Shown here: piece by piece, positions 39,700 to 50,641 of the stretch | How positions within the stretch are numbered: position 1 is the first letter of the stretch | How the letters are laid out: every line of letters starts with the position of its first letter | Source: Bactericera cockerelli | Taxonomy: Eukaryota; Arthropoda; Insecta; Hemiptera; Triozidae | NCBI GenBank assembly: GCA_024516035.1 | Contig: CM044965.1 | Location: 24,413,165-24,477,164, forward strand | Reading direction: 5' to 3' | DNA: 64,000 nucleotides | Program-made: the position numbers and the translations under genes | Notes under the pieces: generated by a model | Told to the model about the DNA's origin: nothing | What the model saw: only the letters and a program-made list of their open reading frames with translations | Database searches by the model: none

Positions 39700-39842
39700 C
39701 TTGATTGTAGCTTGATCGATAAGGCGGCAGACTTGTAACCTGAGGTCGGTGGTTCGAGTTCCAAGTTCAGCAAATATTTAGCTAAGCAAGTTTAAGTAGT
39801 TGTGACATCACGATTGTGATAAACACAAATATGATAGCTAAA
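39700..39842 (+). mobile_element. tRNA-derived SINE, family C
   Basis: TAGCTTGATCGATAAGGCGG, AGGTCGGTGGTTCGAGTTCC, AAGCAAGTTTAAGTAGTTGT and GTGATAAACACAAATATGAT. Confidence 0.85.
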
Positions 39843-40195
39843 AAAAACTATAATAACTATTCAAACGGAGGTTTTACCCTCGCATGGTCTAGACCGCGCA
39901 CCAAACCCATATTAACCTCAGAAGCAGTATCTTGATAACCTCACATCTTCTAACTTCGGAATTATGTAAAATTATAACTTTTTATTAATAAAATATAGTC
40001 CCCGCGCGAGACATTAAACATAATAATAGCATCATCTTCATCATTAACTAGGTAAATCATGTTCTGTAATATTTATTATTTCATAACTTTTACTTTTTTC
40101 TCCAGGAAAAATCTTTTAAAGATAGCTCGTGCAGGGGAGTCACGGAGTCTGAGTAGGGAAACTTAAGAAGAGCATAAATATCAGTTACGTGACTC
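39843..40195. other. Intergenic DNA
   Basis: No gene or repeat was recognised. Confidence 0.4.
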
Positions 40196-40199
40196 CTAC

Positions 40200-41275
40200 G
40201 TTTCTTTTCTGAATATAAAGAGGAGGAGGAGGAGGAGGAGGAGAGGAGAGAAAAAAGAGAAATAAGGAGGAGTGAAGGAAAAAAGAGGAAAAGAGGACGA
40301 GGAGAAAGGAGAGAAAAAAGAGAAATAGAAGAAGAATAAGGAGTTGAAGGAGAAGAAAGAGAAAAAGGCGGAGGAGAAGAAGAAAGAAAAGAAAGAGAAA
40401 AAGAATGAGGAGGAGAGAAAATAAAAGAGGAGAAGGAAGAGAAGAGAGGGGAGTAATAGAAAGATGAGTAGAGAAGGAGAAAGAAACAGAAGAAGAGAAG
40501 AGAATTTGAAAGAAGAAGAAGAGAAGCATGAAAAAAGAGGAGGAGGAGGAAGAGGGAGTTGGAGGAAGTAGACAATAGAGAAGAAAGAGGAGAAGAAACA
40601 GGAGAAGGATAATTATTGCAAAGAGGATGAGATGAATCAGGATGTAGGAGAGAGAGAAGGAAAAAAGAAGATGAAGTTGTATGAAAATAAAGAGACATAC
40701 TAGAGTGGTGGGAAGATGAGAAGATCGTGAAAAGAAGAGAGAGGGAAGAGAAAATGTGAAGGAGGAAAATAAGGAGCGGGAGAAGGAGAAAGTAAAGGAG
40801 AAGAAAGAGAATGAGGCAGTGGATGTGGAGGAGAGAGAGGATAATTTCAATGTGCAAGGGAAGGAAAAGAAGAAATAGGAGGTGGAGGGGAAGTAGTTAA
40901 AGGAGGAGAAGGAGGAGAAATTTAAGGAGGAGAAAGAGAATGAGGCAGTGGATGTGGAGGAGAGAGAGGATAATTTCAATGTGCAAGGGAAGGAAAGAAG
41001 AAATAGGAGGTGGAGGGGAAGTAGTAAGAGGAGGAAGTAAAGGAAGGGGAAACAGGTGGAAAAGGAGGAGAAAGAGAAAGAGAAGGAGAAAGAAGGGAGA
41101 AAAAAGAGGAGAAGGAAGATGAAGAGAAAAAGGAGGAGAAGGAGGAGGATATGGAGGAGAAAGAGTAGGAGAAATATAAGGAGGAAGAGGAGGAGAAGGA
41201 GAAATATAAGGAGGAGAAAGGAAAGAAAAGGAGGAAAGGAGGAGGAGGAGAAGAAGGAGGATAAGGACTTTCTTC
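40200..41275 (+). repeat. 1.07-kb polypurine tract (GGA/GAA)
   Basis: Almost uninterrupted purines on the + strand, richer in AGGAGG/GAAG than the GA tracts elsewhere. It contains a duplicated block of about 128-bp offset (GAATGAGGCAGTGGATGTGG...AATTTCAATGTGCAAGG) at about 40,800 and 40,930. The 255- and 379-codon minus-strand frames are Ser/Leu/Phe artefacts. Confidence 0.95.
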
Positions 41276-41519
41276 CCTGAATATAAATCTCAATATCAAA
41301 CTCTTTTCCCGGTTTAGAATACAAAATAATGAGAAAATATAAATTAAAATATACAATAGGGGTAGCGCGGGGTCAAAAGTTCGTACCTGTCTAGAGTGGG
41401 ATCAATTTTGTACTTTTCTTGAATCATCTCAAGTTTTTAATACTTCGAGATATGAATATAAATCTCTCTACACAGGAACTACTTTTTCTAGAATGGAAAT
41501 TCAAAATACTAGAAAAGGA

Positions 41520-41735
41520 AAAACTGAAAAAGAGAGAGGGAGAGGGAAGAGGAGAGAGGAGAGAGGAGAGGAGAGAGAGAAAGAAAAGAGAGGGAGGGAG
41601 GAGGGAGGGAGAGGGAGAGAGAGAGAGAGAGAGAAGAGAGATGAGGAGAGAGAGATAAGAAAGAGAATGGAGGGAAGGGGACTGAGTAGGGGAAAAGCAG
41701 AGAAGGGGGAGGAGAGAGGAGGAAGTATGATAGAG
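41520..41735 (+). repeat. Polypurine tract
   Basis: GA/GGA-rich. Related flanks (CTTCGAGATATGAATATAAA at 41,443 and GTTCGAGATATGAAATATAA at 41,785) lie on both sides, suggesting the tract expanded inside a duplicated unit. Confidence 0.85.
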
Positions 41736-42084
41736 TAAAAGCAAGTGAACTTTATACTTTTCTAGACTCATCCGACTTGAAAAAGTTCGAGATATGAAAT
41801 ATAAATCTGTATACAAGAAACGCTTTTGTTATACAATTACCTACCTATGAAAAAAAAAACGCTTTTCTAGGCAAGGAATAAGAAACAATAGAAAAAAAAA
41901 TTGAAGAAAAAAGTGAAAAGTACAATTTACACTTATATTTATTATCACTAAACAGCTTTAGATTTTATTGAACTATATTTATTTCATCAATAAAATGAAA
42001 ACAGGTCAGAACTGATTAGGAATTTTCGCTGTAGGAATCTACTCCGGAGAGCTTTGGTGTACAAGTAGAAAAGTTATCATATAC

Positions 42085-42205
42085 GTGTTATTGTCATAAC
42101 TAGTCAAATTTAGCTTTACTGAATCTCCGCTGAAACCGGGACTTGAACCACCGATCTCCAGGTTACAAGTTCAGCGCCTTATCGATCAAACTACTGAGGA
42201 CGTCA
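42085..42205 (-). mobile_element. SINE family C
   Basis: Minus strand: TAGTTTGATCGATAAGGCGC, GGTGGTTCAAGTCCCGGTTT and AGCTAAATTTGACTAG. Confidence 0.8.
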
Positions 42206-42279
42206 ATTTGGATACAAGTATAAGCATTTTGTAGTTGAAATTGTGTTTAAAAACCCAAAAACTATGGTGAAGTTATCTC

Positions 42280-42430
42280 TTATAGGAGATTACCTCTTAA
42301 AGGTAACAAACACCTAATAAGATATAAGAGGTAACATAATATTATATGCTGTCATAAGAGGTAACATCGCCTCTTTTGAGCATAATAATTATTACCTTCT
42401 CAAACACCTCTTACGTAGATTAGAACGCAA
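42280..42430. repeat. ATAAGAGGTAAC short repeats
   Basis: AAGAGGTAACA occurs at 42,326 and 42,356, and inverted versions (TTACCTCTTA) occur nearby. This may form short hairpins; origin unknown. Confidence 0.5.
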
Positions 42431-42704
42431 ACAGTTCTCTCCTTTTTAACAAGAACAAAACTAGCTTAAAAGGGAATTATTCACGTGGGAATAATACCCG
42501 AACAAATTTCCCCACTGGCTAATTTTCTATTGAACATCTGACGAGGGAACTTTGGTTTTCCCGGAAAATATGAAACTGCTGATCGAGGGAAAGTTTCAGA
42601 CAAGAGTTCCCTCAGGAGATGGCCTATCCCTTTCTGGAAATTCTTTGATAAAGAAAACAGGTAGAAATTTAACCAGGATCGATTGTAGGATTCTAGTTAT
42701 GGGG

Positions 42705-42885
42705 GAATAATAATAATAATAAACACTCTTTAGTGGAAGGTAACCACCAGGAGAGATTAATGCTCAAAGCATTTTCTACCACCTAACCTAACCCTCAGAG
42801 TCTTATTATAATGTGGTCACATAATTAATGAGGAAATTCACGTACTGGGTGGGATTCGAACTAACGAACTAACAATATGGTAACA
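42705..42885 (-). mobile_element. SINE family B
   Basis: Minus strand: GTTCGAATCCCACCCAGTAC, TTCCTCATTAATTATGTGAC, TAATAAGACTCTGAGGGTTA, CTCTCCTGGTGGTTACCTTC and an ATT-repeat tail. The head is truncated. Confidence 0.85.
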
Positions 42886-43180
42886 AGCGCGTAATGACTG
42901 TGTCTAAAATATCTGGGACAAAAATGGATATAAGAAACAGGGATACCTTTGGACCTTAATACTTACTAGGGCCCAAGAAGAGCTGAAAGTGAAGAAATCT
43001 AGGATTTTAGACGTAGAACGGCCGTGCATTATATGCTTCACCCTGAGAAAGCGAGTATCCATTGCGAAGGTCATGGACTAGTTTATCGGAAGTAATATTG
43101 TAGTCTAGGAAGGGAAATTTTTGCTTTGGAAGCTAATACATAATATTATATTATGTATTGGAAAACAAAGAGCGTCGCTA
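42886..43180. other. Intergenic DNA
   Basis: No gene or dispersed repeat was recognised. Confidence 0.4.
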
Positions 43181-43184
43181 ATTT

Positions 43185-43333
43185 TACAAGAGAAAGCCAC
43201 AGGCTTTAACTTCGCCCCTTGGTTCAATACATCATATTTTATTGTGTTCTTTTTTCTTTTCTTTTTTCATGTCTTATTTTGTTGAATGTATCATGTAGTT
43301 GACCAATAAAGTGTTAAATAATAATAATACAAA
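43185..43333 (+). mobile_element. LINE-type 3' end with conserved hairpin
   Basis: Hairpin AAAGCC-ACA-GGCTTT at 43,193-43,207, then AACTTCGCCCC, T-rich DNA and ACCAATAAAGTGTTAAATAA with an ATAAT-repeat tail. Same layout as 49,987-50,165. Confidence 0.65.
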
Positions 43334-43374
43334 TTGACCAATTTTTGTAGAAAATATTTAAAAAGAGAGATAGC

Positions 43375-43555
43375 AACGACCGTAATACAGCATCGATGAC
43401 ACGTTGAACACACCAGTTCTCGTTCTGTCACTGAAGTTAAGCAACGTCCAGGACTTGAATGAGTGACCATTCAAATTCGAACCCTAGTGATTCGAACCAT
43501 TCCCGGCCCCACTGAGTCTGGGTGAGGTAAATATTGAGAATTTGTAATTACGATG
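43375..43555 (+). mobile_element. 5S rRNA-derived SINE
   Basis: The head CACGTTGAACACACCAGTTC, TCGTTCTGTCACTGAAGTTA and AGCAACGTCCAGGACTTGAA resembles the internal promoter region of eukaryotic 5S rRNA. Behind it is the family G-type core CCCGGCCCCACTGAGTCTGG and GTGAGGTAAATATTGAG. It is too diverged at its ends to be a functional 5S gene. Confidence 0.8.
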
Positions 43556-43847
43556 TGGACCATGTAGTTAAAAACAACGTTTAAAATTCTTTTCTTTCTA
43601 TAGGATAAGCAACGCCCTGACAACAGATAACATGAGGATAGTTTAACATGCTCAGAATTTAGGACTTTCATTTTGGGAGGGTTACAACTAACTAACAAGC
43701 TTTTGAAATATACAGATTCTTCTGATTGCCCCATGGGGAAGCATGAAACCAAAATCATCACATCTCTTTGTTTTAACACATTGTACAAACTCAAAATGTT
43801 GAAAATCTTTTGCTAACAACACTAAATTTCAAGTAGATTAAAAGTTA

Positions 43848-43998
43848 AAGTCATCCTATTTGTGTTAATCACGATGTGATATCACAATTATTACTTAAAT
43901 TCGCTTTACTAAATCCTTGCTGAACAAATAAGGACTTGAACCACCGACCTCCAGATTACAAGACCGCCAACTTATCGATCAAGCTACTGAGGTCGGTT
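43848..43998 (-). mobile_element. tRNA-derived SINE, family C
   Basis: Minus strand: CTCAGTAGCTTGATCGATAA, GGAGGTCGGTGGTTCAAGTC, ATTTAGTAAAGCGAATTTAA and ATCGTGATTAACACAAATAG. Confidence 0.85.
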
Positions 43999-44690
43999 TT
44001 ATTGAAAGTATTGCATCAAACAGCAGGTAGGAAATCACTCAACATGTCTCAGACTTACTGAGTAATACAGAGTCCATTATCTCTTATCTCAACTAAATTG
44101 ATTGATGATAAAATCTTTTTGGTGTTTCCATAAAGTATAACCAACTTTAAAGTGAGAAGTTTGAGATTCATAAATTAACAGGTAGTACTAATATCACTCT
44201 AATAATAAACTTGTTTTGATAGAACCTAATGAAGTTATATATCGGACACTTATTTTTTATTAAACCGGATGCTGTGAAGATAAGAGATGTGACGGAATAT
44301 TGGTCCATTTTTAAACTATAAAACTTGAAAAAAACATAAAATACTGAATGGACTTTTTGCCTCTAATTAGCAGTTAAAAAACTGCTACAACTCTTTTCGT
44401 GTGCCATTTGGATTTTTACTGATTGTCCTACAAATTCCTAAAGTGAAACGTTTAATTTCGAATGATCGTAAAAAAATTGAAATGAAAGACTTTATTGCTT
44501 CAGTTAAAGGTCCATAATATCTGTTGACAATGCGTGGTCCTCTAAAAACTGAACGGGATCAAATTTTCATATTCCTCATATTGGAATCTACAGAAACAAA
44601 GTCTAAAAAGGGGTTCAGATTGTGTATATCAACTCAATCTTTGGGGCTCGAACAATCTCACGTCTTGTACATAAAAATGAAAATTGAGAA
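43999..44690. other. AT-rich intergenic DNA
   Basis: No gene was recognised. Confidence 0.4.
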
Positions 44691-44939
44691 ACAGTGAGAT
44701 CAGAGGATGAGGTGGCAAATGGGAGAAAGAGAGAAAGAAAGAGAGAGAGAATAGGGGGACGTCAGTTTCCATGGCGCATAATTGGATTTGGAAAGTGCAT
44801 CATAAAGCTCACAAACGAAATTAGAAAAAAAAGAGCGCCTCGATACGATATATTGAACACCATAAAATTTTCGAGGGGGGGATCCACCAGATCCACAACA
44901 TTACAAAGCAAAAAGGTGATAGTGGGGTATAAAATGAGA

Positions 44940-45240
44940 GGACAGAGGGGGTGGAGTGACGGCGGAACAGGAAGAAAAGGTGTGCACAATAAAAGTCTTC
45001 CTCGACGTGGAACAGGCCTTTGATAAAAACCAAATTAAATTACAACCTTCCTGCAGTGGAAATATTTTCACCCGAAAAGTGGCAAAGATGAAAGAGGAAA
45101 CAAACCCGTCGAACCCTCTTCTCGGAAACGTTGGGAAATGTCTTGCGGTGAAAAATTAATACACTTCCCAGACGGAGTGGAGTACCCCAGGGAACAGTAG
45201 CAGAAAAGGTTAGACCGCCACGCTTTCCATTGTGCGTCGA
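44940..45240 (+). pseudogene. Fragment of a non-LTR retrotransposon reverse transcriptase
   Basis: Two reverse transcriptase signatures lie at the spacing usual for jockey-type elements. VFLDVEQAFDK (core at 44,998-45,027) fits motif A, with the catalytic Asp in FLDV and the AFD trailer. GVPQGT (45,179-45,196), 60 codons later, fits motif B. The second is in a different frame, with a stop between (TAA after KN at 45,159), so the piece is broken. The YxDD motif is not visible downstream. Clade assignment is tentative. Confidence 0.5.
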
Positions 45241-45276
45241 AATTAGGGGTCCGAGAAGAAGTACTTTGCAGAGCTC

Positions 45277-45527
45277 AAGGATTCGTACCTCTTCGAGACT
45301 TGAGGACACACATTAATCGCCATAGACGTATGGCTTTATCGACTACCCGTGACAGCTCTCAAGATCGGGACCTCTCGAGACTTGAGAACACAATAATCGC
45401 CATAGTACAGTATGTGCTTTATTTCGACTACATCGTGACAGCTCTAAAGGATTCGGTGACCTCGAGATAGACAACATTGACATAGCATAGTATGTGCTTA
45501 TTCGACTGCCATCGTGACAGCTAGAGG
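45277..45527 (+). repeat. About 84-bp tandem repeat, three diverged copies
   Basis: Each unit has a GGATTCG or GATCGGG-type start, GACTTGAGRACACA, ATCGCCATAG, ATGTGCTTTA and CGTGACAGCTCT. It begins directly after the reverse transcriptase fragment. Confidence 0.8.
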
Positions 45528-45544
45528 AGTCCATTACGCTGACA

Positions 45545-46285
45545 ATTTACCATGGGAAAACGAGCAAAAGAAAAAAAGGTTCCCGTTCGTCTATCTCCAC
45601 GTCCAGCATGTCGAGTTGGAAATCAGCAAAACAACATGACGTCATTACACTCTTGTGTAAATTGTCACTGGACTCACAAGAGTGGAGCACACGAGAAGAA
45701 GAGGACATACCACAACAGAGGCCACTCAAATGGGGACGAATAGAGGATGAGACAGTGGAGTGGGGAATAAAAGGAGAGGGAGGAGAGAGGAGTAAAGGTG
45801 GAGAGGAAATGGTCTGCACAATTTTAAATTTTTATCTAGCCTGCAAATTGACAGAATGAGGTTGAAGCACACTGAAGAGGAGGGAGGGAGAGGAGAGGAG
45901 ATGAAGTGGAGAAGAGTGGAAAGAGAGAGAGAGAAAATTTTATGTGATGTTTTATGGTCAAGCAATTTCACAGGCTGGTTGGAGAGAGAACATGGCAACA
46001 TAATTGTGTAGAGGTGCATTGAACTATTTGGAGTGGAATGACGGGAGAGATGGGAGAATACGAAGAGAAAGGCAGATGGAAAAAACTGTAAGAGAGAGGA
46101 GGGAAGAGGAACAAATAGTTGGGAAAGAGGAGGAAAAGAGAGCTGAGGAAATGTAAATGAGAGAGGGAGAGTAGAGAGAATGGGTGGAAGAGAAGTGAAG
46201 GTGGAAGAGAAGAGGGAGATGGGATTGGAAAGGAGGGGGAAAAAAAATGAGGGAGAGAAAAAATGGGAAGGGATGAAATGGTTTG
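45545..46285 (+). repeat. GA-rich patches with unique spacers
   Basis: Purine-rich stretches at about 45,745-45,815, 45,870-45,935 and 46,030-46,280. No gene was recognised between them. Confidence 0.6.
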
Positions 46286-46404
46286 AAAATGTCCCACAGA
46301 AACTGTTGATATCTGTTGGAATGCAGCCAAAATGTTTTTTTTCGTTTTCTTCCTAATAGAGGATGCTTGCTTCAGCAACTCCTGCGTAATGTTTGACTAC
46401 TGCC

Positions 46405-46600
46405 GTATCCAAGTTCCGATTCAACTCCGCTGGCAGACTTTTCGAAAAATTCTGTTCCATCAACATGAGTGCATTTGGCCTACCTGGTGTATGTGGGTAG
46501 CTGGTCATTCACGATGAGTAACCCGTCCTAATCAGCGTTAAATAAATAATCGTGCTGAAGGCATCCACGTAAAAAGTCAAAACCATCACTCACATAGTTA
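46405..46600 (+). mobile_element. Family G fragment, degenerate
   Basis: TTCCGATTCAACTCCGCTGG, CAGACTTTTCGAAAAATTCT, GTATGTGGGTAGCTGGT, CCCGTCCTAATCAGCGTTAA and AAGGCATCCACGTAAAAA follow the order of the copy at 22,248-22,460. Confidence 0.65.
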
Positions 46601-46789
46601 ACGCGACCTGCTTGAGCGGAAACAGAAAAAGGATGCTGTTCCAAAAAATTAGATTTTTGTCACAAATCAAAGCATTTTTACTAGTTATGAAAGAATTCAA
46701 TCAAACAATTTTATTTAAAAATACTAAAAATTGATCAAGCAAAACTACTTTTCATAGTCCACAAGTGCTTTTCGGAAAATAGTAATAAT

Positions 46790-46960
46790 ACTTATTAGTC
46801 GAAGATAACCACCAGGCGAGATTGATGCTTAGACCATGAGCATTTTCTACCATCTAACCCTCAAAGTCTTTTTATGTGGTCGTATACTCAAACTACTGAG
46901 GAAAAATTCATGCATTGGATGGGATTCGAACCAACAGATCCCTACACTCTGCAAAACAGC
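46790..46960 (-). mobile_element. SINE family B
   Basis: Minus strand: GATCTGTTGGTTCGAATCCC, CATGAATTTTTCCTCAGTAG, GACTTTGAGGGTTAGATGGT and CTCGCCTGGTGGTTATCTTC. Confidence 0.8.
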
Positions 46961-47087
46961 TCTGTCATTTATTTTCCTAAACATTTTTACAACAATGTAT
47001 ACAATGTTCTTCAGAAGTTTTTATTCAAACATAGATAATTTTTGCTCTGAATGCCACCACATCTTTGTTCCTCATACAAGGAACTAC

Positions 47088-47135
47088 TCATTTGTCCTCA
47101 CGAGGTATGAGTGGACCCCGGACATCAAAAAAAAT
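47088..47135 (-). mobile_element. SINE family E fragment
   Basis: CTCATTTGTCCTCACGAGGT and ATGAGTGGACCCCGGACATC match the family E body at 9,185-9,235 and 60,505-60,540. Confidence 0.6.
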
Positions 47136-47139
47136 AATC

Positions 47140-47815
47140 TTTAGAAGTTTTAGACCTAGAATCGAAAGTGCATAGTTACGCTATACTCGTACACTCGAAA
47201 ACATTGATGAAATTAAAACAAAGAAAAGTGATATGATTAGAAGTTAACAGCTTCACAAGAAGCTTTTCCTCAATTTTACTTTTGTTTACAACTTCTTAAT
47301 ATTTTCTATCCACACAAATTTTCATTACTTTTCCGAAAAGTTGCAAATTTGGTTCTGAAAACACACAGTTTCTTGAAAGTGTGAAGCTGGCGAAACAAGC
47401 AACTTTTGTGTTGCAAGGATTGCAGAAACTTTGCAACCCGAAATGTTTCACTTGCGGAGTACATTATTCGTTCATTAATTAACGGAGGTAAATTATTAAT
47501 TAGGGATTTGCAAGTACTTGGAAGTACATTTATCTTTGTAAGCAAGTATTTTAGACTGGAAGTTTGTTTACTTCTACTTGCGTGTGCAAATTTGCGAATA
47601 ACTTTGCTAATTCCTTGTTGATTTAGTGTTTTAGACTTCAGACGACTTTCACGGTTAAGGAACTCTTTGTACCTTTGGTTTTTTTTTTAAATTCGTTTGT
47701 AATATGTATTATTTTATTGTATTTAATAACTCTTTGTAGCTGTGTTAACAATTTATTTATTGATGCACAATAAAAAAAAGGAGGTATACTGTTGAACGTA
47801 AATACATATATCTAC
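47140..47815. other. AT-rich intergenic DNA
   Basis: No recognisable gene; short frames of 71-79 codons have no motif. Confidence 0.4.
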
Positions 47816-47819
47816 TATT

Positions 47820-48022
47820 TATTGGTAGTCAAGTGGTTAACGCACCAGTCTGGTAATCCAGGTAGCGTAGGGATCCCTTGGTTCGAATTCCAACTAGTGC
47901 ATAAATTTTTCCTCATTAATTTGAGTTTGTGATCATATAATAATAAGACTCTGAGGGTTAGGTGGTAGAGAAAATGGTTTGAGCATTAACCTGTCCTGGT
48001 GGTTACCTTAAGAGTGTTAATA
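47820..48022 (+). mobile_element. tRNA-derived SINE, family B, full length
   Basis: TGGTAGTCAAGTGGTTAACG, GGTAATCCAGGTAGCGTAGG, TTGGTTCGAATTCC, CCTCATTAATTTGAGTTTGT, ATAATAAGACTCTGAGGGTT and CCTGGTGGTTACCTTAAGAG. A 15-bp family A head scrap (CCGGTAGCTCAGTGG) follows at 48,040. Confidence 0.9.
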
Positions 48023-48059
48023 ATATTACTATAGTATGTACCGGTAGCTCAGTGGTCCA

Positions 48060-48420
48060 CGGAGAGACACATTTGTGGGGATAGTTCGTTTACTCACATT
48101 TTCTGGAAGAACAAAACTCTAAGACAAGTGAGACCTTATTCACAGCATGATTGTCTTACCTGAAACACATTGAAAAGAAAATCATTATATGAGACACTAT
48201 AGAAGATATTCAACTCTTCTAAGATATTCAAGTCAGCCAAAAGAACTTAACCATGCAAAAGTATCCATTCATTTGATTACAAACAAAACAAGCCTCAAGG
48301 CTCAAAGTCTAGGCTGTCTGAGTGTTTTTACATTTGTTTACAAACAATGCAACCCAACAGGATTACATCAAAAGCAAAATGCATTAGTTCCTGTATTATG
48401 AAAAACAAAAGGCTATACAC
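48060..48420. other. Intergenic DNA
   Basis: No gene or repeat was recognised. Confidence 0.4.
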
Positions 48421-48806
48421 TCCTCTTTTCTCTTCAACTCTCTCTTCCTCGTCCATCCCTCTCTCTCCCTCCTTAATCTCCCTCTTTTTCTCCCATATCT
48501 CTCACACTCTCTATTCTCTCATCCCCATCTCTCTCCCTCCCTTCTTACTCAATCTCTCCCAATCTATCCATTCCTCTCTCTTTCCTCCACTACCTCCCTC
48601 ATCTTACCCCTTTCTCTCCCTAACTTCCTCCCTTCCTCCAAATCTCTCACTTTTACCTTCTTACTCACTATCTCTCTCCTCTCTCTCTCTCCTTCTTACT
48701 CACACTCTCTGTCTATTCCTCCCTTTCTCTCTCTTTCCTTCCTTTATCTCTCCCACTGTCCATCTTTTCCTTTCTCTTCCCTCTTCTTCCTCCCTTCTCC
48801 CTCCTC

Positions 48807-48855
<49 letters not shown>

Positions 48856-48965
48856 CCCTCCCTAAATCTACTCCTCTCACTCTCCTTCTTTTTTTCTCTC
48901 TCCCTTTCTTTCTCCCTCTCTCCCCAGTCTCACTCTCCCTCTCCTTCAATCACTCTCACTTTCCA
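48420..48965 (+). repeat. CT-rich tract
   Basis: CTCTCTCCCTCC-type DNA with a pure (CT)n core at 48,811-48,851. Confidence 0.9.
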
Positions 48966-49189
48966 TTATTTTTTCAAGGGGAATCTCTCAAGTGATACAT
49001 TCCAGTACATCACCCTGGTTACCATAGCAACCGAGGCTCTTGCTTCGATTCCCATCAGCACTTGATATTATCTGGGTGGCCTTGATAAAGAATTACGTGG
49101 AAAAAATGCGATGGATTTATAACAATCTATCATCCACCTGTCTCTCTGTAGCAAATAATTGCAATTTTACTGTTGCTAGATAAGGTTTT

Positions 49190-49380
49190 TATTTATTTGG
49201 ACTTTATTTTTTTACAAAACAATCAACAACAACAAATTAATAACAATAAATATAAAAAAGAACTTAGAAATATGAGCAAAAAAATAAAGAACAATATTTT
49301 TTTTCAAATTACAATTGTTATGTAATCCGGGGCTAAGTTAATGCCTTTGGCATTCTCAGCAGCTCCTGTTTTTGACTTAT
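49190..49380 (-). mobile_element. LINE-type 3' end with conserved hairpin
   Basis: Minus strand: GAGAATGCCAAAGGCATTAA (hairpin at 49,340-49,354), CTTAGCCCCGGATTAC, then AT-rich DNA and TTGTTGATTGTTTTG...AATAAAGTCCAAATAAATAA. Confidence 0.6.
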
Positions 49381-49399
49381 CCGCTTTCCTCTTATTTGT

Positions 49400-49640
49400 T
49401 GTTATTATCCTGCGTGTGTATTCCGTGTCTTGTTGAATGTTGTCTTGGTGTAGATCTTGTTGTTATCTTCCTGCTAATGTAAGCACAGGAAAATATAGGT
49501 AAATTGTCTATGTGTATGTGTGAGGCAGTTTATTGATTGATGTTATGAAATGATGTGTATTCTGTGTCTTGTTCTGTGCTGTCTAGATGTAGATCTTGTT
49601 GTTATCTCCCTGCATATTTAACCACAGGGCGATACTAATT
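49400..49640 (+). repeat. Two-copy direct repeat, about 135 bp offset
   Basis: GTGTCTTGTT...GTAGATCTTGTTGTTATCT and CCTGC...CACAGG occur at about 49,424 and 49,564. Confidence 0.75.
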
Positions 49641-49687
49641 ATATTGTAAAGAGAGAATTGTAATTGGTTACTTTTTTGTGATTACCG

Positions 49688-49750
49688 TGCCAATATTTAC
49701 CTCACCCAGCCTGGCTGGGAACAGGCAACATCGTGAGAGGCAACACCCAG
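49688..49750 (-). mobile_element. Family G core fragment
   Basis: CAATATTTACCTCACCCAGC and CTGGCTGGGAACAGGCAACA match the core in reverse (GGGTGAGGTAAATATTG). Confidence 0.6.
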
Positions 49751-49751
49751 C

Positions 49752-49872
49752 CGACCTCAGTAGCTCGATGGATAAGGCTACGGAAATGTAACCTGGAGGT
49801 CGGTGGTTCAAGTCCCAAGTTCAGTACAGATTTAGTTAATCGAGTTTGAGTAGTTATGATATCACGATTGTG
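49752..49872 (+). mobile_element. tRNA-derived SINE, family C
   Basis: CCGACCTCAGTAGCTCGATG, GGAGGTCGGTGGTTCAAGTC, CGAGTTTGAGTAGTTATGAT and a 3' end truncated in ATCACGATTGTG. Confidence 0.85.
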
Positions 49873-49979
49873 TACTAAAAAAATACAATACTTTCCTTAT
49901 TATAGGATAAGGGAAGTAAAAGATTAAGTCTTATTAGCACAATATTAATTTTTTTCGTATTATTATTCAAGAGTTGGGT

Positions 49980-50165
49980 AGAAGAGATTGCCATAGGTAA
50001 TAACCCCGCCCTTTAGTTAGGACATAATTATGTTTCTATATATTTTTCTATTCTTTTTCATTTTTATTGTACATATTGTTTCTATTTTTTTCATTGTTAA
50101 AATAATTATTTGTACATAATATGTCCATTTATATCTAATAAAGTGTTGAATAATAATAATTATTA
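49980..50165 (+). mobile_element. LINE-type 3' end with conserved hairpin
   Basis: AAGAGATTGCCATAGGTAAT (hairpin 49,987-50,001), AACCCCGCCCTTTAG, AT-rich DNA, then CTAATAAAGTGTTGAATAAT and an ATAAT/TTATTA tail. Confidence 0.65.
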
Positions 50166-50560
50166 TTATATTATTTCGCAAACATTTTTGCCTTTTATTA
50201 AAAATAAAAAAATAAAATCAGTTTTTCTCCACTCATCTCCTTATTGAGCTTGTCCTTGAAATGCCTTCTTTGGGTGTCATGTCTTCCTAAAATTTTGACT
50301 TGAAATTTTGATGCTTAAAATTTTAAAATTGTAGCAGGACTTTATGCTGCCATACTAACTGATTTTTTTTCCAAGTCACCCAGTAAGAACAGATTTGTAT
50401 AGAGCCTGAAAATCATTGATGTTCGCATTAGAGTCTTGAGGTGTGCGCCTGGCTAATGGTTACTTTTTCTTCGGGTAAAATAAAAATAAATTACACCAGC
50501 CTTCCTTCCCTTGGAGCTCCGAAGACCTATAAAACTTTCGATGGCTTTTCTTTAGTTACT
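50166..50560. other. AT-rich intergenic DNA
   Basis: No gene was recognised. Confidence 0.4.
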
Positions 50561-50562
50561 TT

Positions 50563-50563
50563 G

Positions 50564-50641
<78 letters not shown>

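Noticed and set aside
40090..41324. Open frames of 255 and 379 codons on the minus strand
   Set aside because: They consist of Ser/Leu/Phe runs produced by a polypurine tract; no domain and no codon structure.
43395..43475. Functional 5S rRNA gene
   Set aside because: Only the central promoter-like part is conserved; the ends do not pair and the sequence runs into a repeat core.
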